From positions 25,749-89,748 of the forward strand of contig NZ_MARB01000018.1 in NCBI RefSeq assembly GCF_001715975.1: a DNA stretch of 64,000 nt, read 5' to 3'. The notes under the pieces are model-generated. The model saw only the letters and a program-made list of their open reading frames with translations, searched no databases and was not told the origin of the DNA. The DNA is from Candidatus Thiodiazotropha endolucinida. GTDB taxonomy: Bacteria; Pseudomonadota; Gammaproteobacteria; Chromatiales; Chromatiaceae. Positions 18,050 to 27,067 of the stretch are shown piece after piece. Both the position numbers and the translations under genes were made by a program. The stretch's first letter is position 1. The number at the start of each line of letters is the position of its first letter.

Positions 18050-18395
18050 TTTCTACTCTGATTTCTTTTACAACGTCCGCTTTGGGTCGTAACCTGAAGT
18101 CTGATAATTCAGTCCTTAACGTCCGCATTGGTCGCAAAGCAGCAGCTATGTCCTTTCAGTTAGCATGTTTGCACGAAGAATGAAGTGCAATACACCAACG
18201 AGACTTATACGGTCAGAGAATGGCAATTAAGGCAGGAGATCTAAAAGTAGCTGAATGCAGTGAGTTATGCCTTCCATGGCAAATCCAAAAATATCTATAA
18301 GATTATCGAACAAATCTAAGAATGGTCATTATGAGTCTAGTTTTAACCTGTAAACATCCAATTTATGGTGAATCCCTGCGTTACAACTTTTCAGC
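18050..18395. other. Intergenic boundary of the island
   Basis: About 345 bp of AT-rich DNA between the operon start and the nrdB stop. It contains the right inverted repeat (18072-18126) and presumably the operon promoter. No gene or RNA was recognised in the remaining 270 bp. Confidence 0.5.
18072..18126 (-). repeat. Right 55-bp inverted repeat of the defence-like island
   Basis: The reverse complement of this stretch matches 9701-9755 at 43 of 55 positions with no gaps; both ends read GCGGACGTT on the minus strand. It lies 22 bp upstream of the first gene of the operon, so the two arms enclose all six genes. Confidence 0.7.
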
Positions 18396-19553
18396 TCAGT
18401 CCCACTTCAATGCCCCACCCGTCTGATACTCTGTAACCCGCGTCTCAAAAAAGTTCTTCTCCTTCCGCAAATGCGCCTGCTCATCCAACCAGGGTAGGGT
18501 GGCCTCAGCCCCGGGAAATGGCTCATCAATCCCAAGCTGCCGGGCACGCCGATTGGCGATAAACCGGAACTGCCCCACATGGTCCTCCTGGGAGTAACCG
18601 AGAATAGGATCACGCAGGATGTAACTCGCATAGCCGATCTCGGCCGCTTCCGATTCGTCCCACATCTCGCGAAGTACCTGTTTGTCCAGGGTGATGTTCT
18701 CTTCCTGGATGATCTGCTTGACCACCCGGATACCAAATGAAGCGTGCAGCACTTCGTCGCGCATGATGTATTGCAGCTGTTCGGCGGTGCCTTTCATCAG
18801 GCCGCGGCGCTGCAGGGCGAAGATGGGGCTGAAGCCGTTGTAGAACCAGCAGCCTTCGAAGATGGCGGCGAAGAAGATGTAGGCCATGACGAAGTTCTGT
18901 AGCTCGTCCGGGTCGCGCAGGTCGATGTCGGCGCGCAGGATGGAGGCGAGGCGGCGGTTGGTGATCTGGATCTTTTTGTTGATCTCCGGCACCACCCGGT
19001 AGCGGTTGTAGATCTCGCCCTGGTCGAGGCCGATGGTCTCGATACAGTGTTGGTAGGTCCAGGTGTGGAGCGACTCCTCGTAGACCTGGCGCGCCTGGTA
19101 GATCTGCAGTTCGGGTGCCGACATCTTCTCCATCACCGCCAGGCCGATATTGCGCATCGCCAGGATGTCGGAGGTGGTGAGGTAGGAGAGCACGTTCTCG
19201 TAGACGTGGCGCTCCTCCAGGGTCAGCTTGTGCTGGTAGTCGTGGACGTCCTGGGCCATGTTGATGTCCAGTGGGGTCCAGTGGTTCTTGTTGGCGTTGA
19301 GGAAGTACTCCCAGGCCCAGGGATACTTGAAGGGCGCCAGCTGGTTGATGTCGGTCATGCCGTTGATGACCCGCTTGTCGTCCGGGTTAACCGGTTCCAT
19401 GGAGGCCATCGCCTCGGCCTGCTCTTCCGCCTGCATGGCGCGGGCCGCCTCTTCCACCACATGGGGATGGGCCGGTTGGGTCTCGGTGTTCGCAGGGGCC
19501 GGCGTCGATTCGATGGGCGCCGGCTTCGCGAGTGGATCGTCCCAGTTCAGCAT
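18396..19553 (-). CDS. nrdB: Class Ia ribonucleotide reductase beta subunit
   Basis: A 385-aa radical-generating subunit. Iron ligands are visible in EESLHTWTYQH (E, H, with the radical Tyr four residues after the His) and RDEVLHASF, preceded by the TTSDILAMRN ligand helix. It supplies the tyrosyl radical used by NrdA to reduce NDPs. The ATG at 19553 (MLNWDDP) has a GAGGAA site; in-frame ATGs upstream at 19571 and 19586 are less likely. It is separated from nrdA by an unrelated metallopeptidase gene, which is unusual for this pair. Confidence 0.93.
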   Translation of the reverse strand: MLNWDDPLAKPAPIESTPAPANTETQPAHPHVVEEAARAMQAEEQAEAMASMEPVNPDDKRVINGMTDINQLAPFKYPWAWEYFLNANKNHWTPLDINMAQDVHDYQHKLTLEERHVYENVLSYLTTSDILAMRNIGLAVMEKMSAPELQIYQARQVYEESLHTWTYQHCIETIGLDQGEIYNRYRVVPEINKKIQITNRRLASILRADIDLRDPDELQNFVMAYIFFAAIFEGCWFYNGFSPIFALQRRGLMKGTAEQLQYIMRDEVLHASFGIRVVKQIIQEENITLDKQVLREMWDESEAAEIGYASYILRDPILGYSQEDHVGQFRFIANRRARQLGIDEPFPGAEATLPWLDEQAHLRKEKNFFETRVTEYQTGGALKWD

Positions 19554-19591
19554 CTTCAATTCCTCATTAATCATTGTTTGTTTCAAGGAAG

Positions 19592-20278
19592 TTAGTACTT
19601 CACAAGTCCAAGTTCTTGTAATCGGATTGCCATTGATAGACCAGAAACTTTGAATTGCTCAGCAAGAGATTTGATATGCCTTCCTGCATAGGATGTAGCA
19701 TTAGCGATGGCAAGCTCACATGCTAGCGAGTTAGTAGCGGCATCTAACAAAGAATAGTGATCATCAGGGCAAAGCCAGAATGCAACATTGTCATCAATAA
19801 CAATTGGGTGTTTTGTTTGAAAAGTCTTCTCAAATTGTTCAATTACAAGTCTACGAGGCATCAGAAAACAGGCAGAAAAATAGTCAGCTTGTTTTTCTTT
19901 CCAAGGTTTTTTGTATGTACTCGAAGAAAGACCGTCTATAGGTCTATCTCTATGCATGATTTCATCTTCATGTAACGTCCAATGTGCAATCTCATGTCCG
20001 CCAGTGAAACGTTGAGTGTAAATTGGAAAACGAGTTGAAATAGCTATTTTTTTCGCATGTCTATCTATGAGGCCCGCTACATTTGAATTTCTTTGTGTAT
20101 TAAGCAAAGGGAGTTCAGGCCAAGTTTGAAAGTCAATGCCAAGAACATGTGCAGCAACTTTTGGATCGACCATATACAGAGGGTGAACATTTTTTCCTGG
20201 CCAAAGGACATGTTTGTTATCCCAAATTTCAATTAGGATCTCTCTAGCTTGAATTTCAATTCGATCTTTCCAGTTCAT
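19592..20278 (-). CDS. ImmA/IrrE-family metallopeptidase inserted between nrdA and nrdB
   Basis: A 228-aa protein with the zinc-peptidase motif HEIAHW (H95, E96, H99) and downstream E128 in EKQADYFSACFLMP, characteristic of ImmA/IrrE. Family members cleave a repressor to trigger gene expression. A helical C-terminus (SLAEQFKVSGLSMAIRLQELGL) is typical. The N-terminal HTH/antitoxin partner often seen with these is absent. Base composition is far more AT-rich than the flanking nrd genes. A 10-bp direct repeat, TACTTCACAA, at 19596-19605 and 20286-20295 brackets the gene, suggesting insertion into the nrd operon. Confidence 0.85.
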   Translation of the reverse strand: MNWKDRIEIQAREILIEIWDNKHVLWPGKNVHPLYMVDPKVAAHVLGIDFQTWPELPLLNTQRNSNVAGLIDRHAKKIAISTRFPIYTQRFTGGHEIAHWTLHEDEIMHRDRPIDGLSSSTYKKPWKEKQADYFSACFLMPRRLVIEQFEKTFQTKHPIVIDDNVAFWLCPDDHYSLLDAATNSLACELAIANATSYAGRHIKSLAEQFKVSGLSMAIRLQELGLVKY

Positions 20279-20304
20279 AAAATATTACTTCACAATATAA
20301 GGTT

Positions 20305-23187
20305 TCACTGGCACGCCTCGCAGTCCGGATCGAGGATGGAGCAGGCCTGGGGCGCTTCGCCGCCGGCGCCGATCAAGTCGACACCACTACCGCTGTCCTC
20401 CTGCTTGATCGAGGTCTTCTCCGCACCGGTGGCGCCCATGGAGCGCAGGTAGTAGGTGGTCTTGAGGCCGCGCACCCAGGCCAGCTTGTAGAGGTTGTCC
20501 AGCTTCTTGCCGGAGGGCTCGGCCATGTAGAGGTTGAGGGATTGCCCCTGGTCGATCCATTTCTGGCGCCGGGAACCGGCCTCCACCAGCCAGCGGGCGT
20601 CGATTTCGAAGGCGGTCGCGTAGACCGCCTTGAGTTCCGCCGGAATACGGTCGATGGGCTGCAGGGAGCCGTCGTAGTATTTCAGGTCGTTGATCATCAC
20701 CTCGTCCCACAGATCCAGCTTCTTCAGGTCGTGCACCATGTAGGGGTTGACCACGGTGAACTCACCGGAGAGGTTCGATTTGACGAACAGGTTCTGGTAG
20801 GTCGGCTCGATGGACTGGCTGACGCCGCAGATGTTGGAGATGGTCGCGGTGGGGGCGATCGCCATGGTGTTGGAGTTGCGCATCCCCTGGATGCGGATCT
20901 TCTCCCGCAGGGTGTCCCAGTCGAGGCTCTGGCTCTCGTCCACCTGCAGGTAGTCGCCCCGTTCCGCCTTCAGCAGCTTGAGGGAGTCGATGGGCAGGAC
21001 GCCCTGGCTCCACAGCGAGCCTTCGTAGGTGGAGTAGCGGCCGCGCTCGGCAGCCAGGTCGGAGGAGGCCTGGATGGCGTAGTAGCTTACCGCCTCCATG
21101 GAGCGGTCGGCGAACGTCAGGGCCTCTTCCGAGGTGTAGGCCAGACGCTGTTTGTAGAGGGCGTCCTGGAAGCCCATGATGCCGAGGCCCACCGGGCGGT
21201 GGCGCAGATTGGAGTTACGCGCTTGGGGCACGCTGTAGTAGTTGTAGTCGATGACGTTGTCGAGCATGCGCATCGCGGTGCTCACCGTCTTCTCCAGCTT
21301 CTTCAGGTCGAGACCGTTCTCATCCACATGGGCGGTGAGATTGACCGAGCCCAGGTTGCAGACCGCGATCTCCTGGTCGTTGGTATGCAGGGTGATCTCG
21401 GTGCAGAGATTGGAGCTGTGCACCATGCCCATGTGCTGGTTGCTGTAACGCAGGTTGCAGGGATCCTTGAAGGTGATCCAGGGATGGCCGGTCTCGAACA
21501 GCAGGCCGAGCATCTTGCGCCACAGGTCCATCGCCTTGACGGTTTTGCTCACATCGAGCAGCCCCTTGGCCGCCTTCTCCTCATAGGCGAGATAGGCCTT
21601 TTCGAAGGCCTTGCCGGTGAGCTCGTGCAGATCCGGGGTGTCGTTGGGCGAGAAGAGGGTCCAGTCGGCCTCTTCGGCGACCCGCCGCATGAAGAGGTCG
21701 GGGATCCAGTTGGCGGTGTTCATGTCGTGGGTGCGGCGGCGTTCGTCACCGGTGTTCTTGCGCAGTTCCAGGAACTCCTCGATATCGATATGCCAGGTCT
21801 CCAGGTAGGCGCAGACGGCGCCTTTGCGCTTGCCGCCCTGGTTGACCGCCACAGCGGTGTCGTTGGCCACCTTGAGGAAGGGCACCACGCCCTGGGACTT
21901 GCCGTTGGTCCCTTTGATGTGGGCGCCGAGGCCGCGCACCCGGGTCCAGTCGTTGCCCAGGCCGCCGGCGAACTTGGAGAGTAGGGCGTTGTCCTTGATG
22001 CTGCTGTAGATGCCGTCCAGGTCGTCGGGCACGGTGGTCAGATAGCAGCTGGAGAGCTGCGGGCGCAGGGTGCCTGAGTTGAACAGGGTCGGCGTGGAGC
22101 TCATGAAGTCGAAGGAGGAGAGCAGGTCATAGAACTCGATGGCCCGTGTCTCGCGGTCGATCTCGTTGATCGCCAGCCCCATGGCGACGCGCATGAAGAA
22201 GGCCTGGGGCAGCTCGAAGCGAATGCCGTCCTCGCTATGGATGAAATAGCGGTCGTAGAGGGTCTGCAATCCGAGATAGGTGAACTGCAGGTCCCGTTCG
22301 GGCTTGATGGAGGCGATCAGCCGGTCCAGGTCGTACTGGCCGAGACGGCCGTCGAGCAGTTCCAGCTCCTGGGCCTGCAGGATATAGCGTTTGAAATAGC
22401 TGCAGTAGCTGTCGGCCATCTCCGCCTGGGTGTTGACCGGGGTGTCGAGACCGAGAAAGCCGAGGGCCTCCCGGCGCAGGATATCGAGCAGCAGGCGGGC
22501 GGCGACCTGGGAGTAGTTGGGCTCCTGATCGATCAGGGTGCGGGCGCTCATCACCAGGGTCTGGGAGACATCGCTCTCTTTCACCCCGTCGAACAGGTTG
22601 CGGCAGGCCTCCTGCAGGATACGGCCGGCATCCACCTCGTCCAGACCGTTGCAGGCCTCGTTGACCAGGGCCTGCATGCGTTCGATGTCGAGGGGGCGGC
22701 TGGAGCCGTCGGCCAGGGTGACATTGACGATATGCGCTTGAGGAATGCCTTCGACCTCGGCGCGCTTGGCCTCCTCTTCCAGGCGTTTTTGGGTCTGGCG
22801 TTCTCGATAGAGGACATAGGCGCGGGCGGCCTTGTGTTCGCCGGAGCGCATCAGCGACAGCTCCACCTGGTCCTGGATATCCTCGATGTGCACGGTGGCG
22901 TTGTCGGGCAGGCGGCGGGTCAGCGCGCCGACCACCTGGTCGGTGAGGGCCTGGACGGTATCGTGGACACGGCTGGAGGCGGCCGCACTGCCGCCCTCGA
23001 CGGCGAGGAAGGCCTTGGTCATGGCAACGCTGATCTTGCTGGGGTCGAAGTGAGTAACCTTGCCGTTCCGGCGGATGACCTGGATGCCGCTGGTGGTGTT
23101 GGCGCGCGCGTGTGTTTGAGGCTCCTGCATCATGGTCGGCTGGGTGACTGAAACGGAAGCGTCGCTATTGGCTGCTTGTGTGGCCAT
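20305..23187 (-). CDS. nrdA: Class Ia ribonucleotide reductase alpha subunit
   Basis: A 960-aa catalytic subunit. The N-terminus carries two ATP-cone regulatory domains (one starting IQVIRRNGKVTHFD, one starting HIVNVTLADGSSRPLD), then the ten-stranded RNR barrel with SSCYL and NLCTEI segments, and a redox-active C-terminal Cys pair in DCEACQ. It reduces ribonucleoside diphosphates. The ATG at 23187 has AGGAGA eight bases upstream and is preferred over the ATG at 23220. Tandem NrdR-box-like sites lie ~280 bp upstream. Two cones suggest dATP/ATP-controlled oligomerisation. Confidence 0.95.
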   Translation of the reverse strand: MATQAANSDASVSVTQPTMMQEPQTHARANTTSGIQVIRRNGKVTHFDPSKISVAMTKAFLAVEGGSAAASSRVHDTVQALTDQVVGALTRRLPDNATVHIEDIQDQVELSLMRSGEHKAARAYVLYRERQTQKRLEEEAKRAEVEGIPQAHIVNVTLADGSSRPLDIERMQALVNEACNGLDEVDAGRILQEACRNLFDGVKESDVSQTLVMSARTLIDQEPNYSQVAARLLLDILRREALGFLGLDTPVNTQAEMADSYCSYFKRYILQAQELELLDGRLGQYDLDRLIASIKPERDLQFTYLGLQTLYDRYFIHSEDGIRFELPQAFFMRVAMGLAINEIDRETRAIEFYDLLSSFDFMSSTPTLFNSGTLRPQLSSCYLTTVPDDLDGIYSSIKDNALLSKFAGGLGNDWTRVRGLGAHIKGTNGKSQGVVPFLKVANDTAVAVNQGGKRKGAVCAYLETWHIDIEEFLELRKNTGDERRRTHDMNTANWIPDLFMRRVAEEADWTLFSPNDTPDLHELTGKAFEKAYLAYEEKAAKGLLDVSKTVKAMDLWRKMLGLLFETGHPWITFKDPCNLRYSNQHMGMVHSSNLCTEITLHTNDQEIAVCNLGSVNLTAHVDENGLDLKKLEKTVSTAMRMLDNVIDYNYYSVPQARNSNLRHRPVGLGIMGFQDALYKQRLAYTSEEALTFADRSMEAVSYYAIQASSDLAAERGRYSTYEGSLWSQGVLPIDSLKLLKAERGDYLQVDESQSLDWDTLREKIRIQGMRNSNTMAIAPTATISNICGVSQSIEPTYQNLFVKSNLSGEFTVVNPYMVHDLKKLDLWDEVMINDLKYYDGSLQPIDRIPAELKAVYATAFEIDARWLVEAGSRRQKWIDQGQSLNLYMAEPSGKKLDNLYKLAWVRGLKTTYYLRSMGATGAEKTSIKQEDSGSGVDLIGAGGEAPQACSILDPDCEACQ

Positions 23188-23469
23188 CTCTTCTCCTGAA
23201 TGTGTTCGCATCGTAGCCATTACTGCGCCGGGTCTACGGATCTGACTGCCCTGGCTGTCGATTGTCTATAGGTGGTTAAACTATTGTCTTTGCCGTGCGG
23301 ACAGGGTGGCCGGTTTGCGCGGGTCGTTGCATGCCCTGTCTGCGTCAGGCCTCTTGCTGTGGGGGCATCTAACCCCGAGGCCGGTTTTTCTCTCTATGGC
23401 CGATTATTTCTCCGGCCTTATCCTCTGGTCGCTGATGTGGAATCAAAAGCCAGATTATTAAAACAGTAA

Positions 23470-23517
23470 ACACAATATATATCCTATTTGGCTGATGTCA
23501 ACCACAAGATATTGTGT
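23470..23517 (-). promoter_or_regulatory. Tandem NrdR boxes upstream of nrdA
   Basis: ACACAATATATATCCT (23470-23485) and CCACAAGATATTGTGT (23502-23517) both resemble the 16-bp NrdR consensus ACACWATATATWGTGT. Their starts are 32 bp apart, matching the three-helical-turn spacing known for NrdR pairs. Repression of nrdA when dATP is high is expected. Confidence 0.75.
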
Positions 23518-23864
23518 ATGAAGCTGTGGAAAAGGGTGCTCTCTCTGTGCGTGAATTGTGGATAAGTTATGGATTGTTATGACCTTTTCCCAAAAAATCA
23601 TCGGCTTATTGTGTTGGGCGATGATTGTCCTCCATGACATGCCGGTCGGGACAAAACGGCATAATTTATCCGGGTGTAAACAGTCCTTGACACATTGGGA
23701 ATTATATTCCTTCAAATGATGGATCCGCTCAATTCCGATGAGTAAGAAACCGATCCGCATTGCCGGTCCGGACCGGGAGAGGAAAGGGGTTGGCAACCAG
23801 ATCCAGAATGCGTATCGTTAACGGCCTGTAAAACAACGATATTTAACTAGTGGTCATTGGGTTT

Positions 23865-23881
23865 GTGTCAACAGGCCCTAA
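23865..23881 (+). repeat. Solo MITE-end copy
   Basis: GTGTCAACAGGCCCTAA matches the right end of the 7406-7638 MITE at 16 of 17 bases. No partner end is seen within the next few hundred bases. Confidence 0.6.
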
Positions 23882-23910
23882 AACAATCGAACTGACGAGG
23901 AGTTTTGTAA

Positions 23911-24363
23911 ATGCTGGTAAGCGAAATCATGACAAGAACACCAAAAACGGTGACTCCGGATACCAAACTTCTGGAGGTGGTCTCTCTGATGTGCCTGTTT
24001 CGTTACAGCGGCCTTCCAGTGGTAGAGGACGGTAAGTTATTGGGCATCATTGCGGAGAAAGATGTATTGCATCGCATGTTTCCCACCCTCGAGGAGGTCA
24101 TGGATGGAATGTCGGCGCCCGACTACGACAGCATGATGCTGCAATATAAGGATGTGGTGAATCTACAGGTGTCTGATCTCATGACGCCGAATGTCATTAC
24201 GGTCGGCCCGGATATGCACATACTGCGGGCCGCCACGATCATGGCGCGTCATAAGTTCCGCCGTATCCCGGTTGCCGATGGCGGACAGTTGGTGGGAATG
24301 CTCAGCCTGGGCGATATTCACAAGGCGATCTTCCAGGCCAATCTGGCTGAGAGTATCAGTTGA
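23911..24363 (+). CDS. Tandem CBS-domain protein
   Basis: A 150-aa stand-alone CBS pair. The first begins VSEIMTRTPKTVTPDT, the second VSDLMTPNVITVGPDM; each ends in a G[IM]....D[IV] strand-helix. Such modules bind adenine nucleotides and act as energy sensors for partners. A GAGGAG site precedes the ATG. It is monocistronic here, downstream of a MITE-end repeat; no partner is apparent. Confidence 0.88.
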   Translation: MLVSEIMTRTPKTVTPDTKLLEVVSLMCLFRYSGLPVVEDGKLLGIIAEKDVLHRMFPTLEEVMDGMSAPDYDSMMLQYKDVVNLQVSDLMTPNVITVGPDMHILRAATIMARHKFRRIPVADGGQLVGMLSLGDIHKAIFQANLAESIS

Positions 24364-24394
24364 TACCGGGAAGGGTGATCCGCTAAGAAAACCA

Positions 24395-24529
24395 GCCGCG
24401 AATGAATGCTAATCACCGCGAATAAACGCAAATTTTTTGGCCTAGGGCCTGTTATCGCAAGAATGGACGTGTAACTGTTTCACAATACCATCGGCGAAAA
24501 TTTGCGGTGATTAGCGGCCATTTGCGGCC
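24395..24529. repeat. Inverted-repeat element (CCGCGAATGAA / GCTAATCACCGC type)
   Basis: The left arm (24395-24437) reads GCCGCGAATGAATGCTAATC and continues ACCGCG...AAATTTT. The right arm (24495-24529) is its approximate reverse complement. The central loop contains TAGGGCCTGTTA (24443-24454), a MITE-end match. The right arm abuts the DUF302 gene stop, so it may act as a 3' hairpin. Confidence 0.7.
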
Positions 24530-24531
24530 GA

Positions 24532-25041
24532 TCAGAACTCGCCGGTGGCGCCGGCAACCATCACATCGAGCATTGCCTGATTGACGCGAATCGCGATCTC
24601 CGTGAGCTCGGGCGGCAGCAATTCACTGTTGATCAGCATATCTAGATTCAACATCATCAGCCAGAGCTGGCCGTCCTTATCTTCCACCATGGCGATACGA
24701 CAGGGCATGTAGGCGGCGTAGATTGGATCGTGAATGATCATCTTCCGCGCATCCTCCGGGTTACAGAACTGGAAGATGTCGAGATAGGGGGTCTTAAGGC
24801 CGCGCGCCTCCAGCTCTTTGGATACCTGCTGTCTGGCGACATATTTCAGGTTGATCTCCACTGCGCGGGACATCAGCGCCTGTACCGCGTCATCTCTGGT
24901 GACGCCGTCCTTGACGCTCATCTGCACCACTGTCTGTTTGATGTCGGTGATATTGATTTCAGGTTGATCGCCAGCCAGGGCAGAGGCAGTCAAGAATAGG
25001 CTCAGCAGCAAAGCGAGTCCCAGTGCTTGTATCGATTTCAT
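24532..25041 (-). CDS. Exported DUF302-family protein
   Basis: A 169-aa periplasmic protein with a signal peptide (ending ASALA) and the DUF302-like core FQFCNPEDARKMI...AAYMPCRIAMVEDKDGQLWLMM. Two conserved cysteines are present. Function unknown; DUF302 proteins are common in sulfur oxidisers near cytochromes. The ATG at 25041 has GGGAGA upstream. It lies 50 bp after the di-haem cytochrome gene on the same strand, so the two probably form an operon. Confidence 0.8.
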   Translation of the reverse strand: MKSIQALGLALLLSLFLTASALAGDQPEINITDIKQTVVQMSVKDGVTRDDAVQALMSRAVEINLKYVARQQVSKELEARGLKTPYLDIFQFCNPEDARKMIIHDPIYAAYMPCRIAMVEDKDGQLWLMMLNLDMLINSELLPPELTEIAIRVNQAMLDVMVAGATGEF

Positions 25042-25091
25042 AGCATTCTCCCGAATGTTTCGGTTCATTGATTTATTGTGAAATTGTCCGT

Positions 25092-25703
25092 TTACTTCTT
25101 ATTGTTGGGCGCCATCGATGAAATATAGGCAAGCAATGCCTCTATATCCTGGTCCGACAATTCGTCGAAGGTTTCATCTTCAGGGTCGTCATCATGTACC
25201 CGCTTGTCCCACTGGAACATCTTCATCTGCCGAAAGAGGTAACGCGGGTACTGCAGCGCCAATGCCGGGATCCCCTTGCGTGATTTTCCCATACCGTTCT
25301 TGCGGTGGCAGCTTTTGCAGTCGCCATTATAGAGCTCTTCGCCCCGTGCCACATTACCGGGCCAGAGCGGGATGTTGTTTAAGATGGGATTGATCTTCTC
25401 AAGATTGATACTTTCATAGTAGGCAGCGATGTCATCCACATCCTCTTCGCTGATCGAATGCAGGGACGAGGTGACGACCATGCGGGGATTGATCCTCTCT
25501 CCCTTGATGTAGGCTTCGATCTGTTTGATCATATAACCGGCTGGCGTGCCGGCAAGTCTGGGTGAGGCCGGCCCTGGCGTTCCCTGTCCGTAGTGACCAT
25601 GGCACAGGGCGCAGCTGCGTGCCTGTTTCTTGCCATTATCAAGATCGACTGCATGCGCAAACATGGGGATGGATAACAGGAGGGTTATCAGTAGCCTGTT
25701 CAT
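25092..25703 (-). CDS. Di-haem cytochrome c (c4-like)
   Basis: A 203-aa periplasmic cytochrome. A signal peptide (ending FAHA) is followed by two class I domains with CALCH and CKSCH haem motifs; ASPRLAGTP and ALALQYPRY are typical c4-type segments near the axial Met regions. It is a soluble electron carrier. Co-oriented with the DUF302 gene and divergent from another di-haem cytochrome at 26206. Confidence 0.88.
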   Translation of the reverse strand: MNRLLITLLLSIPMFAHAVDLDNGKKQARSCALCHGHYGQGTPGPASPRLAGTPAGYMIKQIEAYIKGERINPRMVVTSSLHSISEEDVDDIAAYYESINLEKINPILNNIPLWPGNVARGEELYNGDCKSCHRKNGMGKSRKGIPALALQYPRYLFRQMKMFQWDKRVHDDDPEDETFDELSDQDIEALLAYISSMAPNNKK

Positions 25704-26205
25704 AGTTAAGCGGCTCCTTACTTATTAGGATGGTCGTTAAAAAACAAGGTATGTATTGGTATATAAACCCAACCGCGAGCCGCAGAAGCCGTGTGCCTCA
25801 GTCCGTTATGGATTGAGGCAGTGAATAAATCATTGCTCTTTTGGCACCCCTAGCTGGAGATCTTTTTCAGGATTATTATTCCGGTTTTATATGGGCCGGT
25901 GATCGATTAACACGATCATTATGATCGCTTCTGATTCTCACAAAACTGCATGTCGCTTTCAATTATTCTTATTCTTTATCAACCATAAAATAATCAATGG
26001 AATTAGGTTGATCTGTGCTTTATTTATTGTGTCCTGGCAATACCCTGGCTATATTACATCTTACATAGAATAAATACTGAAGCAGTGAAAACCAGCTTAC
26101 CAGTGGCAACCCTTATTACAGGTATAGTTTGATTTGCAGTCTCGATTGAGTGATTTATTTCTGATCGCACTGCACGATGACGATAAATTGCATTATGGAG
26201 TTTCA
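25704..26205. other. Divergent promoter region between two cytochrome genes
   Basis: About 500 bp, AT-rich, presumably holding promoters for both flanking di-haem cytochrome genes. No gene, repeat or RNA was recognised. Confidence 0.5.
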
Positions 26206-26982
26206 ATGAGAAAGTCTATTTGGGTAACTTCCTTATTGTGCGTATTGGCTACGGGGCAGGTGGTCGCACAACCAACCGATGATGCTATGCGTGAGTATGA
26301 GCAGGCAATGGAACTGACCCCGAACCTGGAGAACGGAAAAAAGGTATATCGAATCTGCTCCGTTTGTCACACTCCGGAGGGATGGGGCCTCGAGAGTGGC
26401 GCCTATCCTCAGGTGGCCGGCCAGTTGCCGACTGTACTGATCAAGCAGCTGGCTGATATTCGTGCCCGTAACAGAGACAATCCCACCATGCTGCCGTTCA
26501 CTTCCCCAAACCTGCTTGGCGGGGCCCAGGATATCGCGGATGTGGCGGCCTATATTTCACAATTGCCGATGTCGCCGTACAACGGTGTGGGACATGGGAA
26601 TGACCTTGAATGGGGTGAAAAACTCTATAAGGACAACTGTACCGAGTGTCACGGTGAGTTGGGGGAGGGTGATCTGGAGGATCACATCCCCGCCATATAC
26701 GGACAGCACTATCGCTATTTGCTACGTCAGTTCGAGTGGATAAAGATAGAACGCCGTCGTAACGCCGACAAAAAGATGGTTAAGCAGATTCACAACTTTA
26801 CCCATCGTGATATTCGAGCCGTTCTCGATTATGTTTCGCGCATCAGACCGCCAAAGGAGAAGATTGCGAAAGAGGGGTGGCGAAATCCGGATTTTCCCAA
26901 CTTTGCCAGGCCGGCGCACTTGCACTCCGGCGCCGGTTACGCCATCGATAAACGGCCGGGCAGGCCCATGCGGCCTGAATAG
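26206..26982 (+). CDS. Di-haem cytochrome c
   Basis: A 258-aa periplasmic cytochrome with a signal peptide (ending VVAQ) and two class I domains: CSVCH early and CTECH in the second half. The ATG at 26206 has GGAG five bases upstream; the frame extends further 5' without a better start. The C-terminal tail after the second domain is Pro/Arg-rich. Convergent with fccB across a shared terminator; a candidate electron acceptor for sulfide oxidation (inference). Confidence 0.85.
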   Translation: MRKSIWVTSLLCVLATGQVVAQPTDDAMREYEQAMELTPNLENGKKVYRICSVCHTPEGWGLESGAYPQVAGQLPTVLIKQLADIRARNRDNPTMLPFTSPNLLGGAQDIADVAAYISQLPMSPYNGVGHGNDLEWGEKLYKDNCTECHGELGEGDLEDHIPAIYGQHYRYLLRQFEWIKIERRRNADKKMVKQIHNFTHRDIRAVLDYVSRIRPPKEKIAKEGWRNPDFPNFARPAHLHSGAGYAIDKRPGRPMRPE

Positions 26983-27008
26983 GTCCGTTACGGAGCACGG
27001 CAGGGCAT

Positions 27009-27040
27009 AAAAAAAGCGGGGTTAAACCCCGCTTTTTTAT
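27009..27040. terminator. Bidirectional rho-independent terminator
   Basis: AAAAAAGCGGGGTTAAACCC continuing CGCTTTTTT: a GCGGGG/CCCCGC stem with a short TTAAA loop flanked by A- and T-runs, located between the convergent cytochrome and fccB genes. Confidence 0.9.
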
Positions 27041-27067
27041 TATGCCGATCCTTGGCATGCAGTCGGC

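Larger units (their letters stand above)
23188..23910. other. Divergent regulatory region between nrdA and CBS gene
   Basis: About 720 bp without a convincing gene. It holds the NrdR-box pair (23470-23517) and, just before the CBS gene, a 17-bp MITE-end copy (23865-23881). The rest shows no RNA or repeat that I recognise. Confidence 0.55.

Noticed and set aside
20542-21984. A 480-codon open frame on the plus strand opposite nrdA
   Set aside because: It is antisense to a confidently identified nrdA, is rich in Val/Gly/Ala/His as expected of a GC-rich mirror frame, and has no recognisable domain.
22237-23151. A 304-codon plus-strand frame opposite the nrdA N-terminus
   Set aside because: Same reason: mirror of a real gene in GC-rich DNA.
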